Positions 46,839 through 58,500 of a stretch of DNA of 64,000 bases are shown here, in pieces. Under the pieces are notes generated by a model. The model did no database searches and had not been told where the DNA came from. It saw only the letters and a program-made list of their open reading frames with translations. The DNA is from Alectoria sarmentosa (lineage: Eukaryota; Ascomycota; Lecanoromycetes; Lecanorales; Parmeliaceae), in the NCBI GenBank assembly GCA_009733775.1, contig WOGZ01000091.1, forward strand, positions 1-64,000, given 5' to 3'. How positions within the stretch are numbered: position 1 is the first letter of the stretch; every line of letters starts with the position of its first letter. The position numbers were made by a program, and so were the translations under genes.

Positions 46839-48450
46839 ATTTCACACATATTGAATTAACGTTTCGAAAAGAAAATGATTATTTTCATTAATCATTTTAT
46901 AACGACGAATATTATACGATAAATTATTCTTTTTTTCTCTTTTTTAAACAAAATGAATTTTCATTTTATAAAAACTTTTTAATACGTTTTTCAATTTGAT
47001 TTCGATATTCGATGAAAATCGAAAAAATAAAATATTATTTCGAATATCCTATCGAGGCTTTTGCGCAAACGTGAAAAAAAATTTAATTCGAATATCATTA
47101 AAATTTTTGACGATATTTTCGTATATAACTTTTTTTTATAAAAATATCGAAAAAATATCGTTTTCAACTTGCAATTGCATACAAAAAAGATAAAAAATGA
47201 TTTAAAATTTTAAAATCTTTGAAAATTGAGAATAAACGATTCAAAAACAATAAATCGAATAAATTAAAAGAATGTATCAAGATTTTCAACATATAATTTA
47301 TTCTTTATAAAGATTTAATTTATTATCAAAATAAATATAATAATCAAAAACGTTTATATATTTTCAAAAGTTTAAAATAAAAAAAATTCGAATTAATTCA
47401 TAATAAGAAGGATTTTATCATATATATAAACGAATTATGAAATTATATTATTTTAAACATCTGATCAAACGTTTTAAACGTTATATTTTTTATTATTTTA
47501 AATATCAATTGAATCAAACGAAAAGACACGCTTTTTACGAAAATCTCAAATCGAATTTATCATTTTTTTTAATAATCATTAATTTCATTTTAAGATTTTC
47601 ATTTTTTGAAAATGAATTTAATATAATAATAATTTTGACGAATAAATTTAATAAAAAATCATTATAACGTTTAAAAAAGATATTTAAAAATTTATAAAAT
47701 AAACAAAAGCTTTATTTCTCGCTATTATCGATTGAAATTTTTTTAAAATGATTATTTTTAATCGAGATTTTAAATTTATATTTAATTTATGAAAAGCGAT
47801 CTTTAAATCGTTCGACATCGATTTATTTATATTAATAATTTATCATTTTCAAATAAACGATTAATCGAAAAACATTAATTAAATTTTCGAAATCGCATTA
47901 CGTTTTCATATTGTTTACAATTCCAACGTTTTATAAAATAAATTTTTTATATAATTTCGAAAAACATTAAATAATTTGACGAACGCTTTAATAAAAAAGA
48001 TTTCGAACGAAATTATTTACAAAATGAAATTAAATAAAAAATTTGATATTTTTAACGTGATCATTCAAAATTAAATCGATATCATTAATAATCGAAATAA
48101 AAATCGTCGAGAAATCGTCGACACATTTATTTTCGCGATATTCGATATAAAAACACATTATAATAATTATTATAAAATTATAAAAATGAAATTTGATAAT
48201 AAAGAATATATTAAATTATATAAAAAATACCATTTATTTGAATTAAAGAATACGAAGCTTTTCAATCAAAAAGTTAAATCATTTACAATTTTTTATAAAT
48301 ACGATAAATTAATTTATAAATTGAATTTTCTCAAATTTTAAAAAATATATTCGATGATTTTCATTATCATATTGAAATTCGCTTTAAAAAAAAGATTTAT
48401 ATTATAAATTAAAATAAAAAAAACACATTTTCATCACGAACGAGAATGAT
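46839..48450 (+). pseudogene. Gypsy-3 fragment: RNase H end and integrase
   Basis: The plus strand gives VFQFDFDIR*KSKK*NIISN, then ILSRLLRKREKKF (family F-x-I-x-x-x-x-G-K-x-N-x-x-A-D-A-L-S-R) near 46991-47083. The integrase zinc finger and core follow in frame 47437-47667: IFYYFKYQLNQTKRHAFYEN and SFFLIIINFILRF, then FNIIIILTNKFNKKSL (family TDKFSKK). Further on LLSIEIFLK*LFLIEILN (DDE second Asp region) and at 48240 YKKYHLFELKNTKLFNQKVK, then FTILYKYDKLIYKLNF. No LTR was found at either side; the 5' part is missing at 46839. Confidence 0.8.
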
Positions 48451-50400
48451 TCAAAAATCATGAATTTATATAAAATTGAAAAATTTATAAATAAATAGAT
48501 CGTTCGTTTTCAAAGATGAAAAACGCGTAATAAAAAATCGATAATTCAATATTTCATCAAATGAAAAAATTGAAAATCGACATATAACGTTTAATATAAT
48601 GTCAATAATTTAAATAAAACGAAAAATTTGATAAATGATTACGATAAAAAATATAATTAAAAAATAATGAAAAAATATCAAAAATAAAAAGACTTAAATG
48701 TTTTTTAAAAAATAATTATTTTTATTTCGATTTCGAAAAGCGAAAAAATTACTTTTATTTCGATTTCAAAAGAATCATTTATTATTTCGAAAAGATCGTT
48801 TATTTTTTATAAAAATTCTTTCGTATTAAAAATTCCGAAAAAATTATTTGTTTTTTATAAAAAATCTTTTATATCAAAAAAAACCGTATCACGAAAAAAC
48901 AAAAGAATTATTACATTTTAATTATATTATTTATTAAATTAAACATTAAATAAAACATTACTCGAGACTCGAAAATTCAAATTTTATTAATTAAAAACAT
49001 TTTAAACAATTTATTAATATATTCAAATTATTCAAAAAAAATCTTTAATCAAAAGAAATTTTATTATCAAATATGATTTTGCGTTTGTTTTTATATTAAT
49101 ATATTATAAATAATCTATTTCACACACATTTTGCGTTTGCTTTTATATTAACACATTATAATTTTTTTCAAAGATTAAAATTCGAATTTTATTCGAAATT
49201 CGAATTATAAAAATTCAAAATATCATTTTAAATTTATATTCGTGATTTTAGTATTTTTAAATTTCATTTATAAAACACGTATTAAGCATATTCGAATCAT
49301 ATAATAATATTCACATTAAATAATTATCGATATTTTTTATTATCGTAAATATTGATAATTCTTTTATGATTAATTCAAAAAAAAAACCTCAAAAAAACAT
49401 TATTATTTTAATATAATATCATTTATATTAAAAAAAATTACGCTTCGCTATCGTTATCATTTTAATCATTTTAATTATTAATAAAAAAAACTTAATAATC
49501 ATTTATTCGAATTTTATTTTTAATATAACATTTGAAACGACGAAATTTTTTATTATAAATATAATTAAACGTGAAATCAACTGTTAAAACATTAAAAATT
49601 TATAAATGCGCGAATATTATTACGATAAAAAACTTCTCGTTTATATATTAAATAAAAATAATAATTCTTTTTTATTTTTATTCAAAATGGATTTTTTAAA
49701 TGTATAAATTATAATCGTATTAAAAACAAATTTTTCGACGAAGAAAAAGATTAAAAAATAATTTATCGTATTTATCAAAAAATATTTCAAATTAAATTAT
49801 ATAAATAAAAAAAAAATCATAAAGGCATTTTCCTTAATTCGCAATCAATAAATGTATAAAATTATTTATAATAAATATTAATTCTTCGATATAAAAAAAA
49901 CAACATTTGATAATTTTAAAAAAATTATTATTAATTTAAAAAAAATCAATAGCAAAGAAAATCTCGTAAAAAAAATCTTTATTATATATAATATAATAAT
50001 TATTATTATAAAAAATCGTTTATTATATTTCCATTTATTCAAATATCGAATTTATTTATTTAAACATTAAACTCGCTTATTTAAACATCGAATTCATTTA
50101 TTTAAATATCGAACACGTTTATTTAAATAAAGTTATCATCTCACACAAAAAAAAGAAATTAATCGATGCGTTAAAAAATTATAAAAATTTCAAAATTAAT
50201 AAATTAAAAAATATCATTATTTCGAAAAACGAAAATAAAGAAATGAAATTATTCAATAATAATGATATTTATTTAACGATGAAAATATCCTAAAAAAAGT
50301 TCGAAATATTAATAAATAAATACGAATCGAAAAAAGAAGAAAAACTTTTATCGAAAAAAAAAAAAAATAAAAAAAAAAAAATATGAAATTGCGTTAAAAT
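48451..50400. other. AT-rich region with short repeats, probably Gypsy-3 3' end and a Gypsy 5' region
   Basis: No domain recognised. Repeats: ATTTCGATTTCRAAAAG motifs (48720-48800), a direct repeat TTTTGCGTTTGYTTTTATATTAAYAYATTATAA (starts near 49078 and 49130), and four roughly 24-bp ATTTAAACATCGAATTC units (50030-50105). A poly-A-rich tract occurs at 50340-50385. Confidence 0.4.
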
Positions 50401-50429
50401 AATATGAAATTTCGCCAAAATTAAAAAAA

Positions 50430-50650
50430 AATAAAAATGAAATTTTTTCGTTTGACAAATGCGATAAAAAATATATATTCGATAATAAATTTATTATAAA
50501 AACGATTATTAATCATATAACGTTTGTTAAAAACAATAAAAATTTTAAATAATCATTTAAATATGAAAATTATAAAAATCAAAAATGCGAAAAACGTTTT
50601 AATAAATATCAAAACTTTCTAGAAAAAATATGCGATTATTATAAATAAAA
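50430..50650 (+). pseudogene. Possible Gypsy-4 zinc-finger (gag) fragment
   Basis: The plus-strand frame reads FDKCDKKYIFDNKFIIKTI, then KYENYKNQKCEKRFNKYQNF and LEKICDYYK. It resembles the CxxCxxxFxSxNKLxxH finger found in Gypsy-1. If right, a second plus-strand Gypsy starts here and is cut by Copia-A2 at 50799. The evidence is motif-level only. Confidence 0.35.
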
Positions 50651-50798
50651 TGTTAAATCTCATAAATGAAGCATGCGAATTCTTCGAAAAAAGATATTTA
50701 TTTTTCACAACTCATATCTTTTTTCATTCGAAAAATGATTTATTAATATTAAATTTAAACGATTGAATCGATAATTGATAATCGAATAACGAAAGATT

Positions 50799-50921
50799 TA
50801 TGAAAATATGATATAAAACATTTAATTATCTTAATTTAATAGTGTTATAAAAAAAATGCGATTTAAATTATGAACGCATACGCCCGTTACGTGATAAAAT
50901 CATATAATTTAAATTTCGATA
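50799..50921 (-). repeat. Copia-A2 3' LTR (123 bp)
   Basis: Homologous to the 113-bp Copia-A LTRs with about 10 extra bases near 50895. Both terminal CA/TG are now TA (TATGAAAATATG... and ...TTTCGATA), CpA-to-TpA changes that would themselves disable integration. Confidence 0.85.
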
Positions 50922-51583
50922 TTTTTTTTCGCACGCATATTTTTAAAAAAATCGAATATCGAATAAATAAAATGAATCGAGCGTCGAATAATTATAATGA
51001 ATTTAACGTCGAATAATTAATATAAAATCATTTTTATATATTTCTTTTACCTTTTATGCGTCTCATAAAAACTCAAATTTCAAATATGAAATTTGAAATT
51101 CGCGATGTTCAAAATCGAATAAAAACAATGAAAATTCGAAAAAGAATATAATTTTTTTTTTATAAATCATTTTTATTTTATAAATCATTTTTATTTTATA
51201 AATCATTTTTATTTTATAAATCATTTTTATTTTATAAATCATTTTTTACTCTTTATGTATTATTTTTATTTTTTATAAATATTCGAATTTCAAAAATGAG
51301 ATTCGAAACTCGCGATGTTTAAAGTCGAATAAAAAAAATGAAAATCGAAAATTTGAAACGATTATGTTTTTTTGAACATATTCGTCACGATGTTTTATAT
51401 AAAAAATTTCACTTTTTGACGAAAAATCGTTTTTTAATAAATTTATTTGCAAATCATTTAATGTATATCAAAAATCGATCGATATATAATCGATGAATAT
51501 ATATGAAAATTTATTTTCTCGATTGAACGAGATATTTCGAATTGTATATGCACATATATGCATATATACGATCAATTATAAAA
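50922..51583 (-). other. Copia-A2 3' UTR, first part, with an 18-bp tandem expansion
   Basis: Same order as 45828-46430. At 51162-51246 the motif ATAAATCATTTTTATTTT is repeated 4.7 times (18 bp), against about two copies in Copia-A3. The unit keeps the antisense frame open. Confidence 0.8.
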
Positions 51584-51650
51584 TGTCAAAAAAATCGTTA
51601 TGTTGTTATGTTGTCAAGCTGCGTATCTATTTAATAAATCAATATATATA

Positions 51651-53390
51651 AAGAAATAATGTAGGGCTGAGCTAAAAAACCTTGAATTTGTATATGCAAT
51701 CAATCAAAAAATTAAGTCAATTTCTTATTTCGAATAACGTTCGAATAACGGCGTTTAGGCCTCCCGAGCACCCTCATCAAAAATTTATATATAAAAATCT
51801 TACACTTTATATCCCTTATTTCCTTCAATATACAATTTCTGTATATTTTCGTGAATTATAATATTTTATTTGCGCTTTTCAATAATGTATAAATGATATT
51901 CATCGATTTACTATTGACGATGTAAAAAAATATTCAAATATTCATTTTAAAATCGCACGACGCCTATTCGAAGCGATCAATTTTTTTTTCATTTCAATTA
52001 TTTATTTGTTAAACCGCGTGCAATCATTATTCTTTTATTAATATATCAATTAATCATCAAATGAATATATTCATTATCGATGTCTTTTTAAGACGTGTGA
52101 TTGAATAAATTAAATATTATAACCGTTTTTCAATATTCTTTTAAAATTCTTATTAACGCGTATAAACGTCGTTTTTTAAATAAATCTTTTTTCGTCGATA
52201 ATCGAGACAAAACATCAATTATTATCAAAAAATTAATTATTATTATTTCAAAAAGACGTGAAAGATCTTTAAAAAGATCTTAAACAGACTTTTCGCTCTC
52301 ACAATTATCGTCCTTTCAAATCAATCGATCTTCGTTTTTTCAAAACGCGCCCTCTTCTTTTACCTCGCCTATTATCTTTTTTTTTATTTAATAACGCGTC
52401 TTTTACATTTTTAAACGATCGAAAAATGTTTTAATCGATGTTATAAATCATTTATTACGAGATTTATTAATAAATTTTTTTAATATCGATTTCTTTGACA
52501 GCTCTCTCTTAAATCCGTCTTTTAATCTTTTTTTAATAATTATTCAATTTTTAATAAAATTGATAAATTATATTGCGCGTCATTTATACATTATAAAGTC
52601 TCTGCGACATAACCTCGATTTTATAAATCAAATTTACGATCGATATGATGCGACGTTATTTAAAAACGAATCATTTGAATAATGTTATAATAACGATAAG
52701 ATTAAAATCATTACATTTGAAATAAACTTTTCATAAAACGACGATTGAAAAAACGATTAAAACGAAAATAAAAAACATTATAAAATTGAAACGAATATGA
52801 ATGATTTTATTAACCTCAATGAGCGTGATATTAATAACGTTTTACACTCTTTAAAATTTGACATCATAATTTTAATCGATAAATATAAAAAATATCGCGC
52901 TCATAACGTTCAATATAATAACGTCACCTCGATAATCTCATAATAAATCATTATTAATCATTTGATCGTTTTATTCACGTGTAAAATGCAAAACGCGATC
53001 ATCATTTATATATTTATTTTAACGCCTTCAAAAAATGAGAGATCGATTTTTAATCAAATTTACATCATGAATAACATTCAAAAACAATTCATAACACGAT
53101 ATAATTTTTTTTCGATCGCGTTTTTTATATTAATTATATCAAATATGATTATTATGATAACATCAAATAATAATTTTATCGAAAAATAATTATTTTTTTC
53201 AAAAACATCAATCTTTACATTATTGTTTTCAAAACGATATTTGAAAGATTAAAAACCGATTCAATTATACGAGACTATAAGTTATTATATAAAAACTCAC
53301 AATATCATAATTCACGCATTTATAATCGTTTTATTTCAAATGAAATTGTTATTATTTAAAAAAACGATATAAATAATTCATTAAATATAT
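51651..53390 (+). other. Helitron-1 5' part, no clear domain
   Basis: Contains a GC-richer piece at 51720-51780 (GGCGTTTAGGCCTCCCGAGC) near the 5' end, possibly regulatory. Plus-strand frames 52101-52283 and 52962-53189 may be remnants of the N-terminal extension; I recognise no motif. Confidence 0.4.
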
Positions 53391-55300
53391 CCGAAACGAA
53401 AAACGTTTTGATTGAAATTCAAAATAACGATAAATATAATGTTTTATATTAACATCTCATTTATATATCATTGCGTTATTCATTCATCTTTTCATTTGAC
53501 GAATAATCATAATATAACAATATATTTATTATAAATGTTTCATTTGATGAAAATCTTCTTATCAATCGAGATAACAATAATAATTTCGTTTCACGAATTA
53601 ATAATCGAGAAAACTTAATACGAATCACATTAATCTCTTTTTATAAATTAATTTTTTTATTTTTTTAAATTCATCAAATTGATTCTTCATAAATATTTTA
53701 TATAAATTTATTTTATTAAATTCAATCGCTTTTTTCATTGCGATAAATTATTTGAATATTTTATTTACGATGCATATATGATCATTAAAAACAATCGATT
53801 TTATTAAATAAAACAAAATCAAAAATCATTTGAATTAATATTTATCAAACAATCATTAATGCTCAAATCGATAAAATTATCATAAACGCATAAATTAATA
53901 AATAACGTATTATTCTTTGTTTTTATATTAAAAAGATTTATAATTTATAAAATAACTTTATCAAAATTGCATAATCTTGATTATTAAATTTAATCGATTA
54001 AACATTTTCATTATCTTTATTTGCAATTTAAAATAAATTAAAATCATCATTAATTTATTATTTGATGAATTGATTATTAATCGATTTAATTTGATAATAA
54101 AAGTGTTCAAATTGAAATTAAAAATTTTCATAAACGATATTTTAAAAAAAAAAGATGTTTGATAAATTTTCTTTCTCCCCTTTAATAAATTTATTTATAA
54201 TAAATTTTTTAAAAACACGTTAATCAAGCAATTAATGCAAATCATAATTTTTAAAAATGCTTTTAATATTGTTCAATCTTTTATACGTCGTAATTTTTAT
54301 TTATAAATTTTATAATGCTCTCAAATTTTTTCTTTTTATCTCGAAAACAAAATTATAATCGATTGAAATTTTGATGATTAATTTTAATCTTAATTGATTT
54401 TTGTTTATAAAAAATCGAATTTCAACGTATTATTATATTATAAAATTTCAAAAACATAAATTATCATATGTTCATATACTCATTATATTATATCTTAAAA
54501 ATCATTATTTAAATGTCAACGAGATAAACGTCATTATCAATATTAAAATTCTTAATCATATGCGATTTCTTAATCTTTATATCATCATGATCAAATGTAT
54601 AATTTATAATAATTATAATCATTACATTATAAACAAAACGAATATCATTTCATTTTATTAAAATTCGAACAAAAATCAATGCAATAAACGATTTTCAAAG
54701 AAATTTAACGATCACATTATTTTTAAATTAAACATCGAATACTTTATTTATCGCCGGCATAGATTTATTATAATTTCAAAAAATAAATTTAAATAAAATT
54801 GTTGAATAATGTCTTATAATTTATATTTATCGATTAAATATAATGTTCACATTAATATGAGAATATACATTAACGTCAAAACTTGCAAATATATCTTCAA
54901 ATACGTTTATAAAAATAACGATTAAATTAATCTTCGAATAAAGCGAGTGAATAAAAACGATATGATAAATTTGATAAATGAGATTCAAAAATATCGAGAC
55001 ACACGTTGAATAAAATCAATAAAAATTTATTAAAAAATATTTGATTTCAAATTATATAATCATAATTTTATTATAAAGCGATTATTTATTCACCTTTTAA
55101 ATCAATAAATCGTGATTTTTAATAATAATTCTCAATTATTTGATATAATAATAACAAACGAACGTCAAACTTCTTTTATAATTTTTTTTAATTAAATATA
55201 TGACGTTAACAACAAAGACGATCAACAGATTTTTTTTACATTAATTTATTAAAACATTACGTCTGAAAAAAAAACATTTAAAACATTTAAAAATAAAATT
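53391..55300 (+). pseudogene. Helitron-1 Rep (HUH endonuclease) relic
   Basis: In order: YNVLY*HLIYISLRYSFIFS near 53439 (family LxxxHxxYxxLxYPLLFP). Then frame 54401-54661 with FQKHKLSYVHILIILY, the EFQKRGLPHxHIL motif, whose first His is Tyr (54467-54469) while the second His remains (54473-54475). Then YRRHRFIIIS, MSYNLYLSIKYNVHIN and CKYIFKYVYKNND near 54885-54923, which keeps the two tyrosines of the Rep active site. Then EIQKYRDTR*IKSIKIY*KI and IIKRLFIHL. Such Rep domains nick and join single-stranded ends in rolling-circle transposition. Confidence 0.88.
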
Positions 55301-57640
55301 CACATCAAAGGCGCATCGATATTATTATAAAAATATATTATATCAATTTTAACGCAAATGAACTTTATTATTTACGCTTTTTTCTTTTAAACGTATCGAA
55401 TCTTTTATTTTATAAAGATTTACGAACGATAAACAATGATTTTTTTTCAAATTATCATATCGCTTATATAACAAAAAATCTCACGCGTAATAACATCGAA
55501 TGAAATAAAACCTTAAAAAAAAAATGTTTAAAAAAGCGGAGACTCTTTACGAAGTTTTTTCATAATAATTTTATTCAATTATGAACTTAATAAATCGTTT
55601 GATTTATAAAATAAACATAAAACAAAATATGTGATTTAATTTGATTAATGTGTAAAAGTACCTCAATTGCGAAAGAAGAAAATTATCGCGCTATTTGTTA
55701 TAATAAAACATCATCTCTTTTTTTAGTATAATGTTGCTTTTTTTTTTCATCAAAAATGATTTTATTAAACGTATTTTTATTTATTCGCAATTTCTTTTAA
55801 AGTGTCTCAATTGCGAGAAAAGAAAATTATCGCATTATTTATTATAATAAAACATTATCACTTTTTTTAATATAATGTTTTTTTTTTTTCATCAAAAGTG
55901 ATCTCATTAAGCGTATTTTTTTTATTCGCAATTCCTTTTATTCTCCCTCATCATTAACACATTTTTTTATTTAAACTCTTTAACGATTATATATATATTC
56001 TTTAAACTTATTATCAAGATTTCGCTTTATTAAACGATATATAAACGAAATAAATTATTATCGAAAACTTTTATTCTTATTTAATTTAAATTCGTTTAAA
56101 AAAATATTCAATTTTATAAAAAATATTAATTTAATTAACGATTTTAATTTATTAAAAATGTAATATAATTATAAATAATATTATAATAACGAACGCCATC
56201 ATCTTTTACGCGAAAAACGTTTTTATTAAATAAATATTTAAAAGCAAATGTGAACGAATTTTAATAATAATTAAACGATGATTATAAACGTTATTTGAAA
56301 CGCGATATCTTTTTTTAATAATTATTTCTTTTTTGTAAACGATTACGAGAATATTAATAAGATTATATTTTAAAACATTATTTTACGAAAAATACGCGAG
56401 GTCTTTAAGATAACAATTATTATAATTTCTTTAAACATCATTTTTATTTTTCTTTAAAAAGATTATATTATTTATTTTCGCTTTAAGATTTCTTTAAATG
56501 TTATTACTTAATTTTTTTACGATATTATAAATGAATTTAATTTAATCGAATTATTATATATAATTAAATTAATCTTTTAAAACGAAATCTCGATATAAAA
56601 TCGTTATAATATCGAAATTATTAATCGTATATTTCAAGATATTCGTAAAGATCTTAAATTGTTTAATGATATAATTATATGCTTTTGCGACGATTTTCGT
56701 TAAATTTTATCGATCATTAAAAACGTTAAATTAGAACGTATTATTACATTTATTTTAAAAATCTCATATTTATAAAATCACATTCAAATCTTTAAATTCA
56801 CGAAAAATATAAGATTTCGCAATTCAAATTTAATTAAATAAAATCGTATTAATATAAAAACATTCGCAAATGATTTTTTGAATATAAATAATGAAATTTC
56901 AATAAGCACAAAAGAACGAGAAATTATGGATTAATTTATCGATTAATTATCAAATAACATTATCACAAATCTGATTGATGTTATTTATCGCGACTTGAAT
57001 TCATATCGAGCATTTGATTTTTACATCTTTAAGATGATTCTTTGCACCCTTAACAAAAACGTTATTCAATTCAATAATCAAATCCTTAATAAATTCTTTA
57101 AAATCAAAACGATATATATTAATCATAATCAAATCGTTGACGAAAAAAATAATTTTCTTTTATTTATCGAATTAATAAACGTTTTTAAGTCAATCTTTTT
57201 ATCATCTCATCATTTGAAATTAAAAAAAGATTATATGATAATATTATTAAAGAATTTATAATAATTATAAAACTTATATAATAAAACACGTTTATAAATC
57301 AAATATATTGAATTTAAAATACTCGATTGTCGCATTCTTAAAAACGAACATAACGATAAACGTCATTATATATTACGCATATTTCTTATTTCGCTCGATT
57401 CGAACAATTTATATATTTTTTTTCGACGCATTTAATATTTAATTCACTTAATCTTCAACATAACGATCAATAAATCGCAAAATCAATCTTTATAACAAAT
57501 CGATTTATGTTTACAATCGAAGATCTTCGCTTATGATTAATTATATATAATTTTGAACCGAATCATCAATAAAACCGATTTATTCATTATAATCTTAAAC
57601 GATTTATCAAAAAAATAACCGAATCACCCGATCAAATGTA
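55301..57640 (+). pseudogene. Helitron-1 helicase (Pif1-like) relic
   Basis: The clearest part is 56995-57261: NKNVIQFNNQILNKF (family NxxVxxiNxxiLxxf), HNQIVDEKNN, HHLKLKKDYMIILLKNL (family HxLxLKxGxPimLLRNL). Downstream come RHYILRIFLISLDSN, ITINKSQNQSL at 57460-57492 (helicase motif TINKSQGQSL) and YD*LYIILNRI (family HGQLYVALSRV). Stops replace Trp and Gln/Arg. It drives strand unwinding in Helitrons. N-terminal Walker motifs were not placed; they should lie around 56000-56800. Confidence 0.88.
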
Positions 57641-58004
57641 TTAAAAATAAGATCATTAAGCAGATGCTTCTTATATAACAATAAAAATAAATCATATACG
57701 CATAAAAAAGCAAGCAGAGTCCGCTTGATCGGCGTTGTTTAAATTCGTTCCGCCTTCATTTGCCTTGAATATCATAAATTTAATTCATAAACCTTGACTT
57801 GTATCTTATCAAATTTATAATTTGACAAAAAGTTAATAAATAATCAATTTTCATAAAAGAATCGATTAATTTATAATTATTCAAAATATGATTTTTTTGA
57901 TATATCACATTATCGACATCATTGTGTCCTCAATTATAAATATATCGTTTATTATAAATTTGATAAACATCTCATAATCAATCAATCGTATTTTCAACAT
58001 AAAA

Positions 58005-58500
58005 GTCGTTTCAAGATATTAATGTTTGATAATAATAATTGATAACGTATATGTGAATAATGTATAATAACGATATTTATAATAATAATGATAATAATAA
58101 CGTTTAAAGATATAAATATAATAACCCTAAAAACATAAATATAATGATTTTAAAAAATATAAATATAATAATTTTAATGAGAATATTTAAGACGATTAAC
58201 GAAAAGATAATAATAACGATTTTTTGAATAACGTCATAAATTTTAAATTTGAATCGAATATAAAAATAAGTTGTTCGAAAAGAGATTTATATGTTTAATG
58301 ATTATAATTATAATAACGATAAATCAATTTTTGATATTATAATAATATAATAAAAAATTTGATACGTCAAAATTAATATTGAGATTTTGCGAATAATTTC
58401 GATTTTAATTGATTATTTGATCGATCATTCGAAGTATAAAGATTAATGAAATCGTTTTTTTAAAGTTGAAGGCGCTGAATAATAATAACGAGACGATTTA
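58005..58500 (-). other. Copia-A2 3' UTR, second part
   Basis: Continues the 3' UTR after the solo LTR: TTTGATAATAATAATTGATAACGTATATG matches 46464-46494, and GATTTTGCGAATAATTTCGA (58382) matches GGTTCTGCGAATAATT. Confidence 0.8.

Larger units (their letters stand above)
51639..57801 (+). mobile_element. Helitron-1: complete 6.16-kb rolling-circle transposon
   Basis: It starts with TC and is inserted exactly between A and T of the LTR (AATAAA|TATCTT; the intact LTR at 13017 has the same junction uninterrupted), with no target duplication, the Helitron hallmark. The plus strand carries Rep (HUH) and helicase relics. The 3' end is CTTG rather than the usual CTRR, and a CAAGC...GCTTG stem lies about 75 bp before it. 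A 5'-truncated relative lies at 43575-45715. Confidence 0.92.
51584..57999 (-). repeat. Solo LTR of the Gypsy-1 family, split by a Helitron
   Basis: 51584-51638 (55 bp) and 57802-57999 (198 bp) together give a 253-bp LTR in the same orientation sense as Gypsy-1 LTRs read from the complement (TGTCAAAAAAATCG...TATTTTCAACA). Perfect TSD TAAAA at 51579-51583 and 58000-58004. Inserted in the Copia-A2 3' UTR. Confidence 0.93.

Noticed and set aside
51651..51790. GC-richer stretch at the Helitron 5' end as a host promoter or RNA gene
   Set aside because: It lies inside the Helitron boundaries and shows no promoter or RNA structure I can support; it probably just escaped RIP.
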